Positions 17,230-25,170 of a stretch of 64,000 nt of DNA are shown piece after piece (positions within the stretch are counted from its first letter, which is position 1; the number at the start of each line of letters is the position of its first letter). The notes below the pieces were generated by a model. That model was given only the letters and a program-made list of their open reading frames with translations, made no database searches and was not told where the DNA came from. The stretch is from the NCBI RefSeq assembly GCF_900101765.1, contig NZ_LT627735.1, positions 248,001 to 312,000 of the forward strand, read 5' to 3'. This DNA is from Nonlabens sp. Hel1_33_55 (GTDB lineage Bacteria > Bacteroidota > Bacteroidia > Flavobacteriales > Flavobacteriaceae). Position numbers and translations under genes: made by a program.

Positions 17230-17877
17230 TTAAATCTCAAATTCTAAATCGGTCAGTTCTTTTCCAACCTTAGCATAACTCAATCGTTTCTCGAGGTTAG
17301 CCGTTGAATATCCGTCCAGTCCATTAATGGCCATACTACCTGCTTTTTCTAAATGGATCCAGCCGTCTTTTGCCTGGATTCCTTCTTTCAAGAAAATATC
17401 AGTAATGCGGCAAATGACCAGAATGCATTTGTTCTCTTTTAAATAATACTCACTCTCATAACGAGCGCTTACTTGGATTTTAGCAGCTTTCACAAATGGC
17501 GCCTCAATACCGTCTCGCATCTCTTTTTCAATATCTAGATGTTCAAATTCTGAGATAGTGGGATCATATTTCGCGCTGCTTTGATGTGCGGCTTCCAGTA
17601 TATCCGTGTTGATATGGTTGAGTGTAATTTGACCAGTTTCTTTCAAGTTTTTGTAAGTATCGCCAGCGCCATGTCCTAGAGGTCGCTGTATAAAACTGAA
17701 CATTGCGGGATTACTTCCCAGGTGTGTAACACTGCTAAAAATGGCGACATTGTCAACTCCATTTTTTGACCTTGTTGCCAGCAGGTTAGCGCTTTTGTAA
17801 CCGGTAACACTGTTGATTAGATTGCCTCGATAAATGCGCTCCATACCTTCAAGATCTCGGTTTGTAAAATGTTTCAT
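17230..17877 (-). CDS. Flavin-reductase-like FMN-binding protein
   Basis: 215 residues of the split-barrel flavin reductase type. The stretch SVTGYKSANLLATRSKNGVDNVAIFSSV is the usual FMN-phosphate strand region, followed by NPAMFSFIQRPLGH and TLNHINTDI. Relatives reduce flavins or simply bind FMN. It lies upstream of the DUF2256-cryptochrome pair on the same strand (96-base gap), which suggests flavin supply or redox work linked to light repair; that link is inference. Confidence 0.82.
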   Translation of the reverse strand: MKHFTNRDLEGMERIYRGNLINSVTGYKSANLLATRSKNGVDNVAIFSSVTHLGSNPAMFSFIQRPLGHGAGDTYKNLKETGQITLNHINTDILEAAHQSSAKYDPTISEFEHLDIEKEMRDGIEAPFVKAAKIQVSARYESEYYLKENKCILVICRITDIFLKEGIQAKDGWIHLEKAGSMAINGLDGYSTANLEKRLSYAKVGKELTDLEFEI

Positions 17878-17958
17878 TAGGGCGCTTTTCTCTCAAAGGT
17901 AGGATATAAGGCAAGCCACATTCAGCCCAACTATTTTAAAACTTTGCTAAATTGCCCA

Positions 17959-18753
17959 ATGGACCATCAAAAAGCTTTTTCAACAAACCGCGAGACTTGG
18001 AACGCACGCACGATGCTACATTATAACAGTGGTTTCTATGATAAGTCCGCTTTCGCGAAAGCGAGAAATTCCCTAAACCATTACGAACAACGAGCATTAG
18101 GTGATATCACAGGCAAGAGTTTGCTACATCTTCAATGTCATTTTGGACAGGATTCATTGAGTTGGGTGCAAAAAGGAGCCATCGTCACTGGCGTTGATAT
18201 TAGTGATACGGCTATCGATCTGGCTAGAAACCTAAGTGAACAACTTGAGTTGCCGGCAACCTTTGAGTGCTGCAATGTTCTAGACACATCATATCATATA
18301 AAGAATCAATTTGATATCGTTTTCACGAGTTATGGTGTGATAGGCTGGCTGCCTGACTTAAAACCTTGGGCACAGATGATCGCCCAGCGACTCAAAAAAG
18401 GAGGTCAATTTTACATGGTAGAATTTCACCCCATCGCATGGATGTTTGATTACCAAAACACGCCGCCTACCATATCCTACCACTATGCAAATAAGGAAGT
18501 GATTCATGAGGAGTATCAAGGAAGCTATGCCGTTGATGATAAGGGTCTTGACAGCAATGAATACAGCTGGAACCATAGTTTGAGCGAGGTGGTTCAGTCT
18601 TTAATCGATGCTGGTCTACAAATTACAACCCTAGCAGAACATGATGGTAGCCCTTATAATATCTTCCCAGGAATGCATAAAAAGGATGATTTATATTATC
18701 TCAAAGACCAACTATACCCAACTATATTTGAGATTCTCGCCGTGCTTCCCTAA
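17959..18753 (+). CDS. SAM-dependent methyltransferase, class I
   Basis: 264 residues. SAM-binding motif I reads LLHLQCHFGQDSLSW (near residue 55), followed by GVDISDTAIDLA, where Asp binds the ribose, and later NQFDIVFTSYGVIGWLPDL and LKKGGQFYMVEFHP. The LHLQCHFGQD form is common in flavobacterial methyltransferases of the UbiE/small-molecule type. The frame is open from a TTG at 17944, but ATG 17959 (MDHQKAFSTNRETW) is preferred. The palindrome codes for KSAFAKAR near residue 30, before the SAM domain. Substrate unknown. Confidence 0.85.
   Translation: MDHQKAFSTNRETWNARTMLHYNSGFYDKSAFAKARNSLNHYEQRALGDITGKSLLHLQCHFGQDSLSWVQKGAIVTGVDISDTAIDLARNLSEQLELPATFECCNVLDTSYHIKNQFDIVFTSYGVIGWLPDLKPWAQMIAQRLKKGGQFYMVEFHPIAWMFDYQNTPPTISYHYANKEVIHEEYQGSYAVDDKGLDSNEYSWNHSLSEVVQSLIDAGLQITTLAEHDGSPYNIFPGMHKKDDLYYLKDQLYPTIFEILAVLP
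18048..18063. repeat. Dispersed palindrome, copy 7 (in methyltransferase)
   Basis: Exact 16-mer read as S-A-F-A-K-A. Confidence 0.95.
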
Positions 18754-18792
18754 GCTATGGTTAAAGCTATATTAAGTTTTGACCTAGGTGAA

Positions 18793-18821
18793 TTGCCGCT
18801 AATTCTATAATCTTATTTTTG
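18793..18821 (+). promoter_or_regulatory. Promoter of the GH3-like gene
   Basis: TTG (18793-18795), 18 bases, TATTTTTG (18814-18821). The ATG at 18837 is 15 bases beyond the box. Spacing and boxes agree with the Bacteroidetes consensus. Confidence 0.58.
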
Positions 18822-18836
18822 GCCAAAATCTAAACC

Positions 18837-20369
18837 ATGGCCATCCTAGGACCTATCATTAAAGCTGCTCTCAATATTCATGAGTTTTTCACTCACGTGG
18901 ATGACCACAAAATGGCACAGCAAAAAGTGCTGAAAAAATTGTTGGAAACAGCTCAGGACACAGCCTTTGGAAAGGAATATGATTTCAAAACTATTCTGGA
19001 AGATGACAATGTGCATGAGGCATTTGACAATGCTGTACCATTCCATGATTATACCAGTATGGATTCAAAATGGTGGAGCAGAATCAAAAATGGTGAGGAA
19101 AATGTGACCTGGCCAGGAATGCCTGGATATATGGCACGTAGCAGTGGTACCACTGGAAAAAAGAGTAAGATGATTCCTGTTACTGACGACATGCTGGATG
19201 CGATAAGCACCGCTGGAACACGGCAGGTAAGTGCGCTGACCAACTTTGACCTAGACGCAGAGGTTTTTGAAAAAGAAGCTTTAGCCTTAGGAAGTTCAAC
19301 AGAACTTGAAATAGTTGACGGATTCAAAGTAGGTGAGATTAGCGGTATTGCCGCAAGCAATATTCCAGAGTTTTTGGAAAGCAAATATCGTCCAGGACAA
19401 GACATCGCGAGAATCGACGATTGGGATGAGCGTGTTCAAAAAATTGCAGAATTGTCTAGTGAATGGGACATCGCAATGATTAGCGGCATTCCGTCATGGC
19501 TGGAATTGATGCTTAAAAAAGTAATGGATTACCACAAAGTGGATTCCATTCATGAGGTATGGCCATCCTTGAGTGTTTATACTACTGGTGGCGTTGCATT
19601 TGAGCCTTATCGCAAGAGTTTTGAAAAATTATTTACAAAGCCCGTTACTATTGTGGATACCTATCTAGCTAGTGAAGGTTTTATCGCTTGCCAGCAACGT
19701 CAGGAAACTGATGCCATGCAATTAATAACAGATGGTGGCATTTACTTTGAATTCGTTCCCTTCAAGCCAGAATATATTTTAGAGGATGGAAGCCTACGAC
19801 AAGATGTAACCACCTTAGATATTTCTCAGGTAGAAGAAAATGTGGATTATGTATTGATTATCTCAACAGTAAGCGGTGCGTGGCGCTACTTGATTGGTGA
19901 TACCATAGCTTTTACTGACGTGAACCATGCAGAAATCAAGATTACTGGACGTACCAAGTTTTTCTTGAATGTTGTTGGTAGCCAGTTATCCGTTCTTAAA
20001 ATGGAAACTGCATTGAATGAATTGCAAGAAGAATGTCATGCGAGCATTAAAGAATTTACGGTTTACGCTCGTAAGATCGATGGAGAGTTTTACCACAAAT
20101 GGTTTCTGGAAACAGAAACAGATAAGTCTGAAGAAGATCTCGCCGACTCATTAGACCAAAAGCTGAAAGAGGCTAATAAAAATTATTCAGTTGCCAGAAG
20201 TAAAGCTTTAAAAGGTGTGAAAGTAACTAAGGTTCCAGAAGGGTTCTTTAACGACTGGAACGCACACCAAAAGAAAATGGGCGGTCAGGTGAAAATGGCC
20301 AAAGTTCTAAGCGATGACAAACAAGATGAATGGGAAGAGTTCGTAAAGGAGAAGTTGGGAACTGATTAG
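18837..20369 (+). CDS. GH3-family acyl-adenylating protein
   Basis: 510 residues of the GH3 (plant auxin-responsive) family, ANL-type enzymes that adenylate carboxylic acids and may conjugate them to amines. The ATP/AMP P-loop-like motif is ARSSGTTGKKSKMIPVT near residue 100. Later family marks are SVYTTGGVAFEPYRKSFEK, VDTYLASEGFIACQQ, WRYLIGDTIAFTD and IKITGRTKFFLNVVGSQLS. The length fits bacterial GH3 proteins, which are frequent in Bacteroidota with no known substrate. It has its own promoter and no functionally linked neighbour. Confidence 0.9.
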   Translation: MAILGPIIKAALNIHEFFTHVDDHKMAQQKVLKKLLETAQDTAFGKEYDFKTILEDDNVHEAFDNAVPFHDYTSMDSKWWSRIKNGEENVTWPGMPGYMARSSGTTGKKSKMIPVTDDMLDAISTAGTRQVSALTNFDLDAEVFEKEALALGSSTELEIVDGFKVGEISGIAASNIPEFLESKYRPGQDIARIDDWDERVQKIAELSSEWDIAMISGIPSWLELMLKKVMDYHKVDSIHEVWPSLSVYTTGGVAFEPYRKSFEKLFTKPVTIVDTYLASEGFIACQQRQETDAMQLITDGGIYFEFVPFKPEYILEDGSLRQDVTTLDISQVEENVDYVLIISTVSGAWRYLIGDTIAFTDVNHAEIKITGRTKFFLNVVGSQLSVLKMETALNELQEECHASIKEFTVYARKIDGEFYHKWFLETETDKSEEDLADSLDQKLKEANKNYSVARSKALKGVKVTKVPEGFFNDWNAHQKKMGGQVKMAKVLSDDKQDEWEEFVKEKLGTD

Positions 20370-20482
20370 GAAATAGTCTCAGTCTCAGTAATCCATTGTG
20401 AGAATGGCTAGCGACAAATATCTTTAAGCAAAATTTTACTAAGGCAATCTGGGAATTGCCACTGAAAACTGAATACTCAAAA

Positions 20483-21067
20483 TTAACTCAACTCTTCCAT
20501 GGTAGGCACCTGACCTGTTTCACCATATCGATTGATAAGATCTGTAATTTCTTCTGGCGATAGATAGAATTGCCTCATGTGATTCTTATAGCTATCAGAT
20601 AGGCTGGTGTGATTAAGAATGAAATTTTTGGTTTTCAAAATATAATCGCCCATTCCGTGTTTTACGGCATAATCGTCTGCCGCCCGTTCTACCTCTTTGA
20701 TGTGCGTTTTGGAATACAAATACTTGAGTCCAAAAATTAGCATTCCAATGGTGGAACGACTGCGATAGTCCATCACGTGACCCAATTCATGACCTAACCA
20801 TCCGGTTAATACGTCATTGGGAATCTCGTCAATGGTAAAATAATTGTCCTCTACTTTGAATTTTTTGCTGATTAAAATGATGTAAGCTCGGTTTTTTCTT
20901 GAGCTTAAAATGCTCTTCCACTTAGGTTGCGCCTGCATGAAATTCTTGCGTACCATATCGTTGTACTTGAATTCCACCTCGGTATCAGCGAGTTCTGGGT
21001 AATAGGACATGGCTAGTTCTGCCTCTTCACGTATATTTTCTGGTACGATTAATTTTGGGTACTTCAT
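20483..21067 (-). CDS. Zincin-like metallopeptidase
   Basis: 194 residues. The zinc motif HELGH lies in LTGWLGHELGHVMDY (about residue 92), with a further acidic helix EVERAADDYAVKHG about 35 residues later providing a third ligand as in gluzincins. One hydrophobic segment between them (IGMLIFGLKYLY) may contact membrane. No signal peptide, so it is probably cytoplasmic or peripherally membrane-bound. Family not identified with certainty; substrate unknown. Confidence 0.75.
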   Translation of the reverse strand: MKYPKLIVPENIREEAELAMSYYPELADTEVEFKYNDMVRKNFMQAQPKWKSILSSRKNRAYIILISKKFKVEDNYFTIDEIPNDVLTGWLGHELGHVMDYRSRSTIGMLIFGLKYLYSKTHIKEVERAADDYAVKHGMGDYILKTKNFILNHTSLSDSYKNHMRQFYLSPEEITDLINRYGETGQVPTMEELS

Positions 21068-21181
21068 GGACGGGAAAGATAGCCGTTGGAGCGGTTTTAG
21101 CCGTGAAAAATGCGTTAAAACAAAATCGGCAGGTGATCAGTTCCTGCCGATTGTTGTGTGCAATGGGATTGAGATTGATAT

Positions 21182-21197
21182 CGCTTTCGCGAAAGCG
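21182..21197. repeat. Dispersed palindrome, copy 8 (intergenic)
   Basis: Exact 16-mer in the 147-base gap between the zincin start and the stop codon of the iron-type receptor, 17 bases past that stop. It lacks a T-run, so it is not a standard terminator. Confidence 0.95.
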
Positions 21198-21214
21198 TAA
21201 CTTCTCAAAAATCC

Positions 21215-23425
21215 TTAGAACTGTGCCACAATGCCGGCATTTATACCAAACGGGTGACCAGGACGTAAGCCAGCAGGTTGCCTGGAAACAGCATATTCAT
21301 TGTCTAGAATATTGATGATGTTTGCCGTTATGGACAGATAATTATTGACGTGATAGCGACCAGAAAGATCAACGATAAAATTGCTGTCTACTTTATTTGA
21401 ACTAGCGATGCTGCCTTGCCCGGCGATAGTCCTCATAGCACCTACAAAGCGAGCGTTGAGGTTGACGTCAAAGCTGTTATGGGAAACGCCAGCAAGTATG
21501 TTGAACTGATTTTGCGCGATGTAGGGAATTTCATCACCTATTTCTACCTCGCCATACACGTCACTATCAAATGCATTACGGAACTGCGTGTCAGTGAAAG
21601 TATAGTTCACACTAACGGGTAAGGACCAACTATTATTCATTTCAAGAAAATCATAGTTCAAGCTAAATTCAAGTCCTGCAACGTTTGCTGCGCCTGCGTT
21701 GAACTGGTCTGTCGTGCCACCACCACCAGCTGCGGCTAGATCACTTCCCAAAAGGTTGGAATAATCATTGAAAAATACAGTGGTCTCGCCACGTATTCCT
21801 GCTAGGTTGAATCTAGTTCCCAACTCATAATTGACGCTTTCTTCTGCATCTACATCTGGTGCGCTTCCAGGTGGTGAGAAACCTTTGTGAATTCCGCCAA
21901 ACATGGAAATACTGTTGTCGAACTTGTAAAAGGCACCTACTCCAGGAATGAAAATATCAATGTTGTTCTCTCTGGAGCTTAGCTCTGATCCAGTACGTTG
22001 AGGATCTGCGCTTCCATAATTATCTCTGGTCAGCTTAATGTTTTCATAACGCAATCCTGGTGTTATGGTCAATTTACCAGTTGTAAACTTATAGAGTGCA
22101 TGTGCGGCGATGGCGCTTGCCTCGCTTATTCGATTAGCATCTGTGCCTGGAGATCCTGGAGATGTCAAAGCAAGCCTGTTATTTTCTACAGCATATAGAT
22201 CAACGTGCTGGTAGCGATCTTCTTGATCTTTATGATAGCGCAAACCTACTTCTAGTTCACTTCTAGTTTTTGAACCGAAGAATAGGTTCGCTTTAGATTG
22301 AATCCCACGACCGTAATAGCTGCGGTTGTTTGCTTTGACTCCTAGTACATCATCTGCAGTATCTGCACCACTGGATAAGGCTAGAAATTCATTTTGATTG
22401 GTAGCAGGATCGCGCAATATTGAGGCGATGCCTACATTGCCATTTCCAGTATTTACATAATCCAACTTGTACCAGTTGCGTGCAAAATTATTGGAGTAGG
22501 CCGTGGTGGTAATGAAAAGGTTTTTGGCAGGTTGGATCAGGTGTGTGAGTTGGATTTGATCGTGTTCGGTTTTGATGAAATCTTCTGCGCTGCCCAGATA
22601 TCTTCTGTAAGGATCATTTTCAAAATCAGTTTCGGTAAGTCCTAGGTATGTCTCGTTGTCTAGGCCTTCACTGTATTGAAGTTTGAGCGTCAGTGATTGA
22701 TAGACGTCAGCATCTGCTTTTGTAGAGTAGCGAACTTTTGCACTATAGTCATTGCGGTCAAATCCAGTATTGCCGCCACCATCAAGACTTTTGAATCCAT
22801 CACTATTAAAGTTAAGGTATTCTACTACATAGCCCAGCTGCTCACCGCTATCACCTACACGCAGTTGTGTCTGGCGAGAGTTATAGTTTCCAAAATTCAT
22901 TTTGGCATACCCTTTCAATTCATTTGGGATATTCGTTGATACAAAGTTGATCGCGCCGCCAGTGGTAAAAGGACCATACTGAACTTGGCTGCTACCTTTA
23001 AGGACTTCGATCGCTTCCATACGAGCCACATTAGGAAAATAGTATGCTGCTGGAGCAGAATATGGTGCTGGAGCTATAAGAACGCCATCCTCCATAAGCG
23101 TGATTTTAGCAGATCGTTCTGCTTGTGTGCCTCGTAGTGAGATGTTGGGTCTCAGGCCAAAACCATCTTCTTCAGTAATATTCACGCCAGGAACTGTAAG
23201 TAAGGCTCGATTGACGTCAGTATATTGAAACTTGGCTAAGTCTTTAGCCGATAAAAAATAGGAGGAACCCGTGCTATTTTGTGCTTCAAATTTGCTCCCA
23301 AACAATGAGTTTGACCTCAGTTTAATGGAATTCAGATTATTGATGGAATCTTGAATTGTGGTTTGCTGAGCGTTAGCAAAAACCATTGCCAGCACTACGA
23401 ACAAAGAAGAAAAATATACTTTCAT
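21215..23425 (-). CDS. TonB-dependent receptor, FecA-like (iron chelate uptake)
   Basis: 736 residues. A signal peptide (MKVYFSSLFVVLAMVFANAQ) is followed directly by a plug without a carboxypeptidase-like domain. Plug marks DVNRALLTVPGVNI, GFGLRPNISLRGTQAERS, KITLMEDGVLIAPAPYSAP and YGPFTTGGAINFVS match the ferric dicitrate FecA type. A full barrel follows, ending GINAGIVAQF with terminal Phe. The promoter is bracketed by two palindromic operators, which suits metal-responsive repression. The neighbour upstream is the haem-pathway gene for protoporphyrinogen oxidase, transcribed in the same direction. The exact ligand cannot be told. Confidence 0.9.
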   Translation of the reverse strand: MKVYFSSLFVVLAMVFANAQQTTIQDSINNLNSIKLRSNSLFGSKFEAQNSTGSSYFLSAKDLAKFQYTDVNRALLTVPGVNITEEDGFGLRPNISLRGTQAERSAKITLMEDGVLIAPAPYSAPAAYYFPNVARMEAIEVLKGSSQVQYGPFTTGGAINFVSTNIPNELKGYAKMNFGNYNSRQTQLRVGDSGEQLGYVVEYLNFNSDGFKSLDGGGNTGFDRNDYSAKVRYSTKADADVYQSLTLKLQYSEGLDNETYLGLTETDFENDPYRRYLGSAEDFIKTEHDQIQLTHLIQPAKNLFITTTAYSNNFARNWYKLDYVNTGNGNVGIASILRDPATNQNEFLALSSGADTADDVLGVKANNRSYYGRGIQSKANLFFGSKTRSELEVGLRYHKDQEDRYQHVDLYAVENNRLALTSPGSPGTDANRISEASAIAAHALYKFTTGKLTITPGLRYENIKLTRDNYGSADPQRTGSELSSRENNIDIFIPGVGAFYKFDNSISMFGGIHKGFSPPGSAPDVDAEESVNYELGTRFNLAGIRGETTVFFNDYSNLLGSDLAAAGGGGTTDQFNAGAANVAGLEFSLNYDFLEMNNSWSLPVSVNYTFTDTQFRNAFDSDVYGEVEIGDEIPYIAQNQFNILAGVSHNSFDVNLNARFVGAMRTIAGQGSIASSNKVDSNFIVDLSGRYHVNNYLSITANIINILDNEYAVSRQPAGLRPGHPFGINAGIVAQF

Positions 23426-23426
23426 T

Positions 23427-23441
23427 TATTTAGACTAAATA
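23427..23441. promoter_or_regulatory. Palindromic operator, proximal copy
   Basis: TATTTAGACTAAATA is a perfect 7+1+7 palindrome one base upstream of the receptor ATG. The TTAGnnTAA-like core resembles operators of DtxR/MntR-type metal repressors. It would lie downstream of the transcription start, where a repressor can block elongation. Confidence 0.65.
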
Positions 23442-23462
23442 TGAATAGTTGTTTTGGGTATG

Positions 23463-23470
23463 CAAAACTA
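23463..23470 (-). promoter_or_regulatory. -7 box of the FecA-like receptor gene
   Basis: TAGTTTTG on the minus strand, 37 bases before the ATG and placed between the two operators. No clear TTG at -33; the distal operator occupies that position. Confidence 0.5.
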
Positions 23471-23475
23471 AAACC

Positions 23476-23492
23476 TTATTTAGATTAAATAA
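23476..23492. promoter_or_regulatory. Palindromic operator, distal copy
   Basis: TTATTTAGATTAAATAA has perfect 7-base arms around GAT and shares the ATTTAGA-TAAAT pattern with the proximal copy. It overlaps the expected -33 region. Confidence 0.65.
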
Positions 23493-23587
23493 AAATTATT
23501 ATTGAGTTTTTACATTGATAATCTCAATGGAAAGCACGTTTGTGATAGATGATGACTTTCTCTATTGAATTAGAGTTATTTATAAGC

Positions 23588-24895
23588 CTATAATTCTTTT
23601 GAAAGTTGCAAATGTTGCTGAATGCAGTCACCGATAGAAACGCCATAAATAAAGTTTCCAGCTACATGAAATCCGTGATTCTGGGTTTCCCAGTTTTTGA
23701 TTTGATTCATTTTATTTTGATGTCCCACCACTTTTTGCGGAATGGCCTGCGGCCAGAATCGGCTATGGATGAGTTCTAACTTAACATCGATTCCCGTCCA
23801 TTTGCGAAATAAAGGCACACAAAGATTATCAAAAATCACCTGCGGATCCTGGGAATTACAGTGATCTGGTCTGACGAAAAAATTCATTAATGCGTGATCA
23901 CCAGCAACGGCTGTTTCAAATACGTTTCCATTGAAAAGTACGCCTATAAAATCCTTGCGTTCAAACGATGATGCTAGAAAACCAAAACCCGTTGTTTTTG
24001 AGCGCAATTCTTCTAATGTGATTTTGACTTGTAGCGTCAACATGGGATTGTAAGAGACTGCGATATTTGGGAAGTCTGTCACGGACAATACTTTTGTCAA
24101 TTTATAGTAGGGTAGTGTAGAAATAATTTTATTAGCGATAATTTCCTGACCATTCTCCAAAGCTATCTTCCAGGCATCAGCTTCCTTAACTATTGACTGT
24201 ATCGATTTGTTGAGGTGAATATGGTTATTGAGCTTTCGCGAAAGCGAACTAGTCAAAACCTCCATTCCACGGTCAAAGCTAACAATTTTGCGAGGTGCAG
24301 ATGGCGATTTCTTGAGAACTTTCAATAGGCTGCCGTGTTCCCTTTCCAACTCCACAAATCGCGGAAACACAGATGCCATTTCAAGCTGAGCAGCATCGCC
24401 TGCATAAATACCGCTAACAATAGCTCCTGCCATGCGCCTTGCGACTTGCTTACCGAATCTGCGAGTAAAAAATTCCAGTACACTTTCTCCTGCTGGCGAT
24501 TTACTGGTGATGAAAGGCTCCTTGAGAATGCGGAGTTTTGCGCCCAACGAAATGAGATTGGTAGAAAGTAGCGTCAACGGTGATGCCTTCAGGGTATGTA
24601 GTTGATCATCCCAAAGTATCTGGCGTATTTTACTTTCTTCCAATGCCGGTAGTATGCGGTCTTCAATGTGTAATTCTTGACAGAGTGCTTCTACTTCTGG
24701 CGTGAGTGCCATGCTGTTGGGCCCATGTTCCACTAACAATCCATCGATGACCTCTGATTCTATGACTCCGCCGCAGCGATCGGTGGCTTCTAGGATGGCA
24801 AAATCCTGTTCAGATTTGAGTAGAGAATATCCAGCGCTTAGGCCAGAAATTCCAGCGCCAAGTATAACTACATCATAGTTTTGCTTCAAAGTCAT
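23588..24895 (-). CDS. hemG: Protoporphyrinogen oxidase (HemY/HemG type, FAD)
   Basis: Oxidises protoporphyrinogen IX (or coproporphyrinogen III) in haem synthesis. The N-terminal dinucleotide-binding motif is VVILGAGISGLSAGYSL (about residues 9-25), followed by LEATDRCGGVIES. Family marks are LLVEHGPNSMAL near residue 55 and FITSKSPAGESVLEFFTRRFG near residue 130. The C-terminal FAD contact reads HGFHVAGNFIYGVSIGDCIQQ. Length 435 fits the oxygen-dependent family. Whether it makes protoporphyrin or coproporphyrin cannot be told from the sequence. The palindrome codes for SLSRKLN. Confidence 0.9.
   Translation of the reverse strand: MTLKQNYDVVILGAGISGLSAGYSLLKSEQDFAILEATDRCGGVIESEVIDGLLVEHGPNSMALTPEVEALCQELHIEDRILPALEESKIRQILWDDQLHTLKASPLTLLSTNLISLGAKLRILKEPFITSKSPAGESVLEFFTRRFGKQVARRMAGAIVSGIYAGDAAQLEMASVFPRFVELEREHGSLLKVLKKSPSAPRKIVSFDRGMEVLTSSLSRKLNNHIHLNKSIQSIVKEADAWKIALENGQEIIANKIISTLPYYKLTKVLSVTDFPNIAVSYNPMLTLQVKITLEELRSKTTGFGFLASSFERKDFIGVLFNGNVFETAVAGDHALMNFFVRPDHCNSQDPQVIFDNLCVPLFRKWTGIDVKLELIHSRFWPQAIPQKVVGHQNKMNQIKNWETQNHGFHVAGNFIYGVSIGDCIQQHLQLSKEL
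24231..24246. repeat. Dispersed palindrome, copy 9 (in hemG)
   Basis: AGCTTTCGCGAAAGCG: the inner 14 bases are exact and the first base departs from the consensus. Read on the minus strand as L-S-R-K. Confidence 0.92.
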
Positions 24896-24899
24896 AAGG

Positions 24900-24907
24900 C
24901 AAAGGTA
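24900..24907 (-). promoter_or_regulatory. -7 box of hemG, leaderless arrangement
   Basis: TACCTTTG on the minus strand ends 4 bases before the ATG at 24895, the same distance as for lipB. The -33 element is not evident. The remaining ~230 bases up to the guaB promoter show no feature. Confidence 0.5.
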
Positions 24908-25140
24908 ACCGTTGTCAGGATCAGATACCAGTTGCTATTCATTGGGTTTTGGTTCTAGTATTTGGGAGCTATGAAGTAAAATAAACCTTATGAGTTTTAA
25001 CTAGAATGTTATTATGGATTAAAGCCGAGTTATGCATTTTAGGTGATCTAGTTTTGCGACCTATAAATCTTACTTCATTTGTAGAACAATTTCATATAAA
25101 CTCAACGATGACAACCATGGACTAGCATTCCTTAAAGTCG

Positions 25141-25148
25141 TACCTTTG
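25141..25148 (+). promoter_or_regulatory. -7 box of guaB
   Basis: TACCTTTG, 22 bases before the guaB ATG. No TTG at the expected -33 distance. Confidence 0.5.
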
Positions 25149-25150
25149 CA

Positions 25151-25170
25151 TGCAATTAAATTGAATTGCA
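25151..25170. promoter_or_regulatory. Inverted repeat in the guaB leader
   Basis: TGCAATTAAATTGAATTGCA has perfect 7-base arms (TGCAATT / AATTGCA) around 6 bases. It fills the space from the expected transcription start to the base before the guaB ATG, so it could be a repressor site or an RNA hairpin at the start codon. Confidence 0.5.

Noticed and set aside
17012..17233. 73-aa plus-strand protein
   Set aside because: Covers the DUF2256 gene on the opposite strand, which has a recognised family signature.
21182..21197. Palindrome as transcription terminator of the FecA-like gene
   Set aside because: The 16-mer could fold, but no T-run follows on the minus strand, and most other copies lie inside genes.
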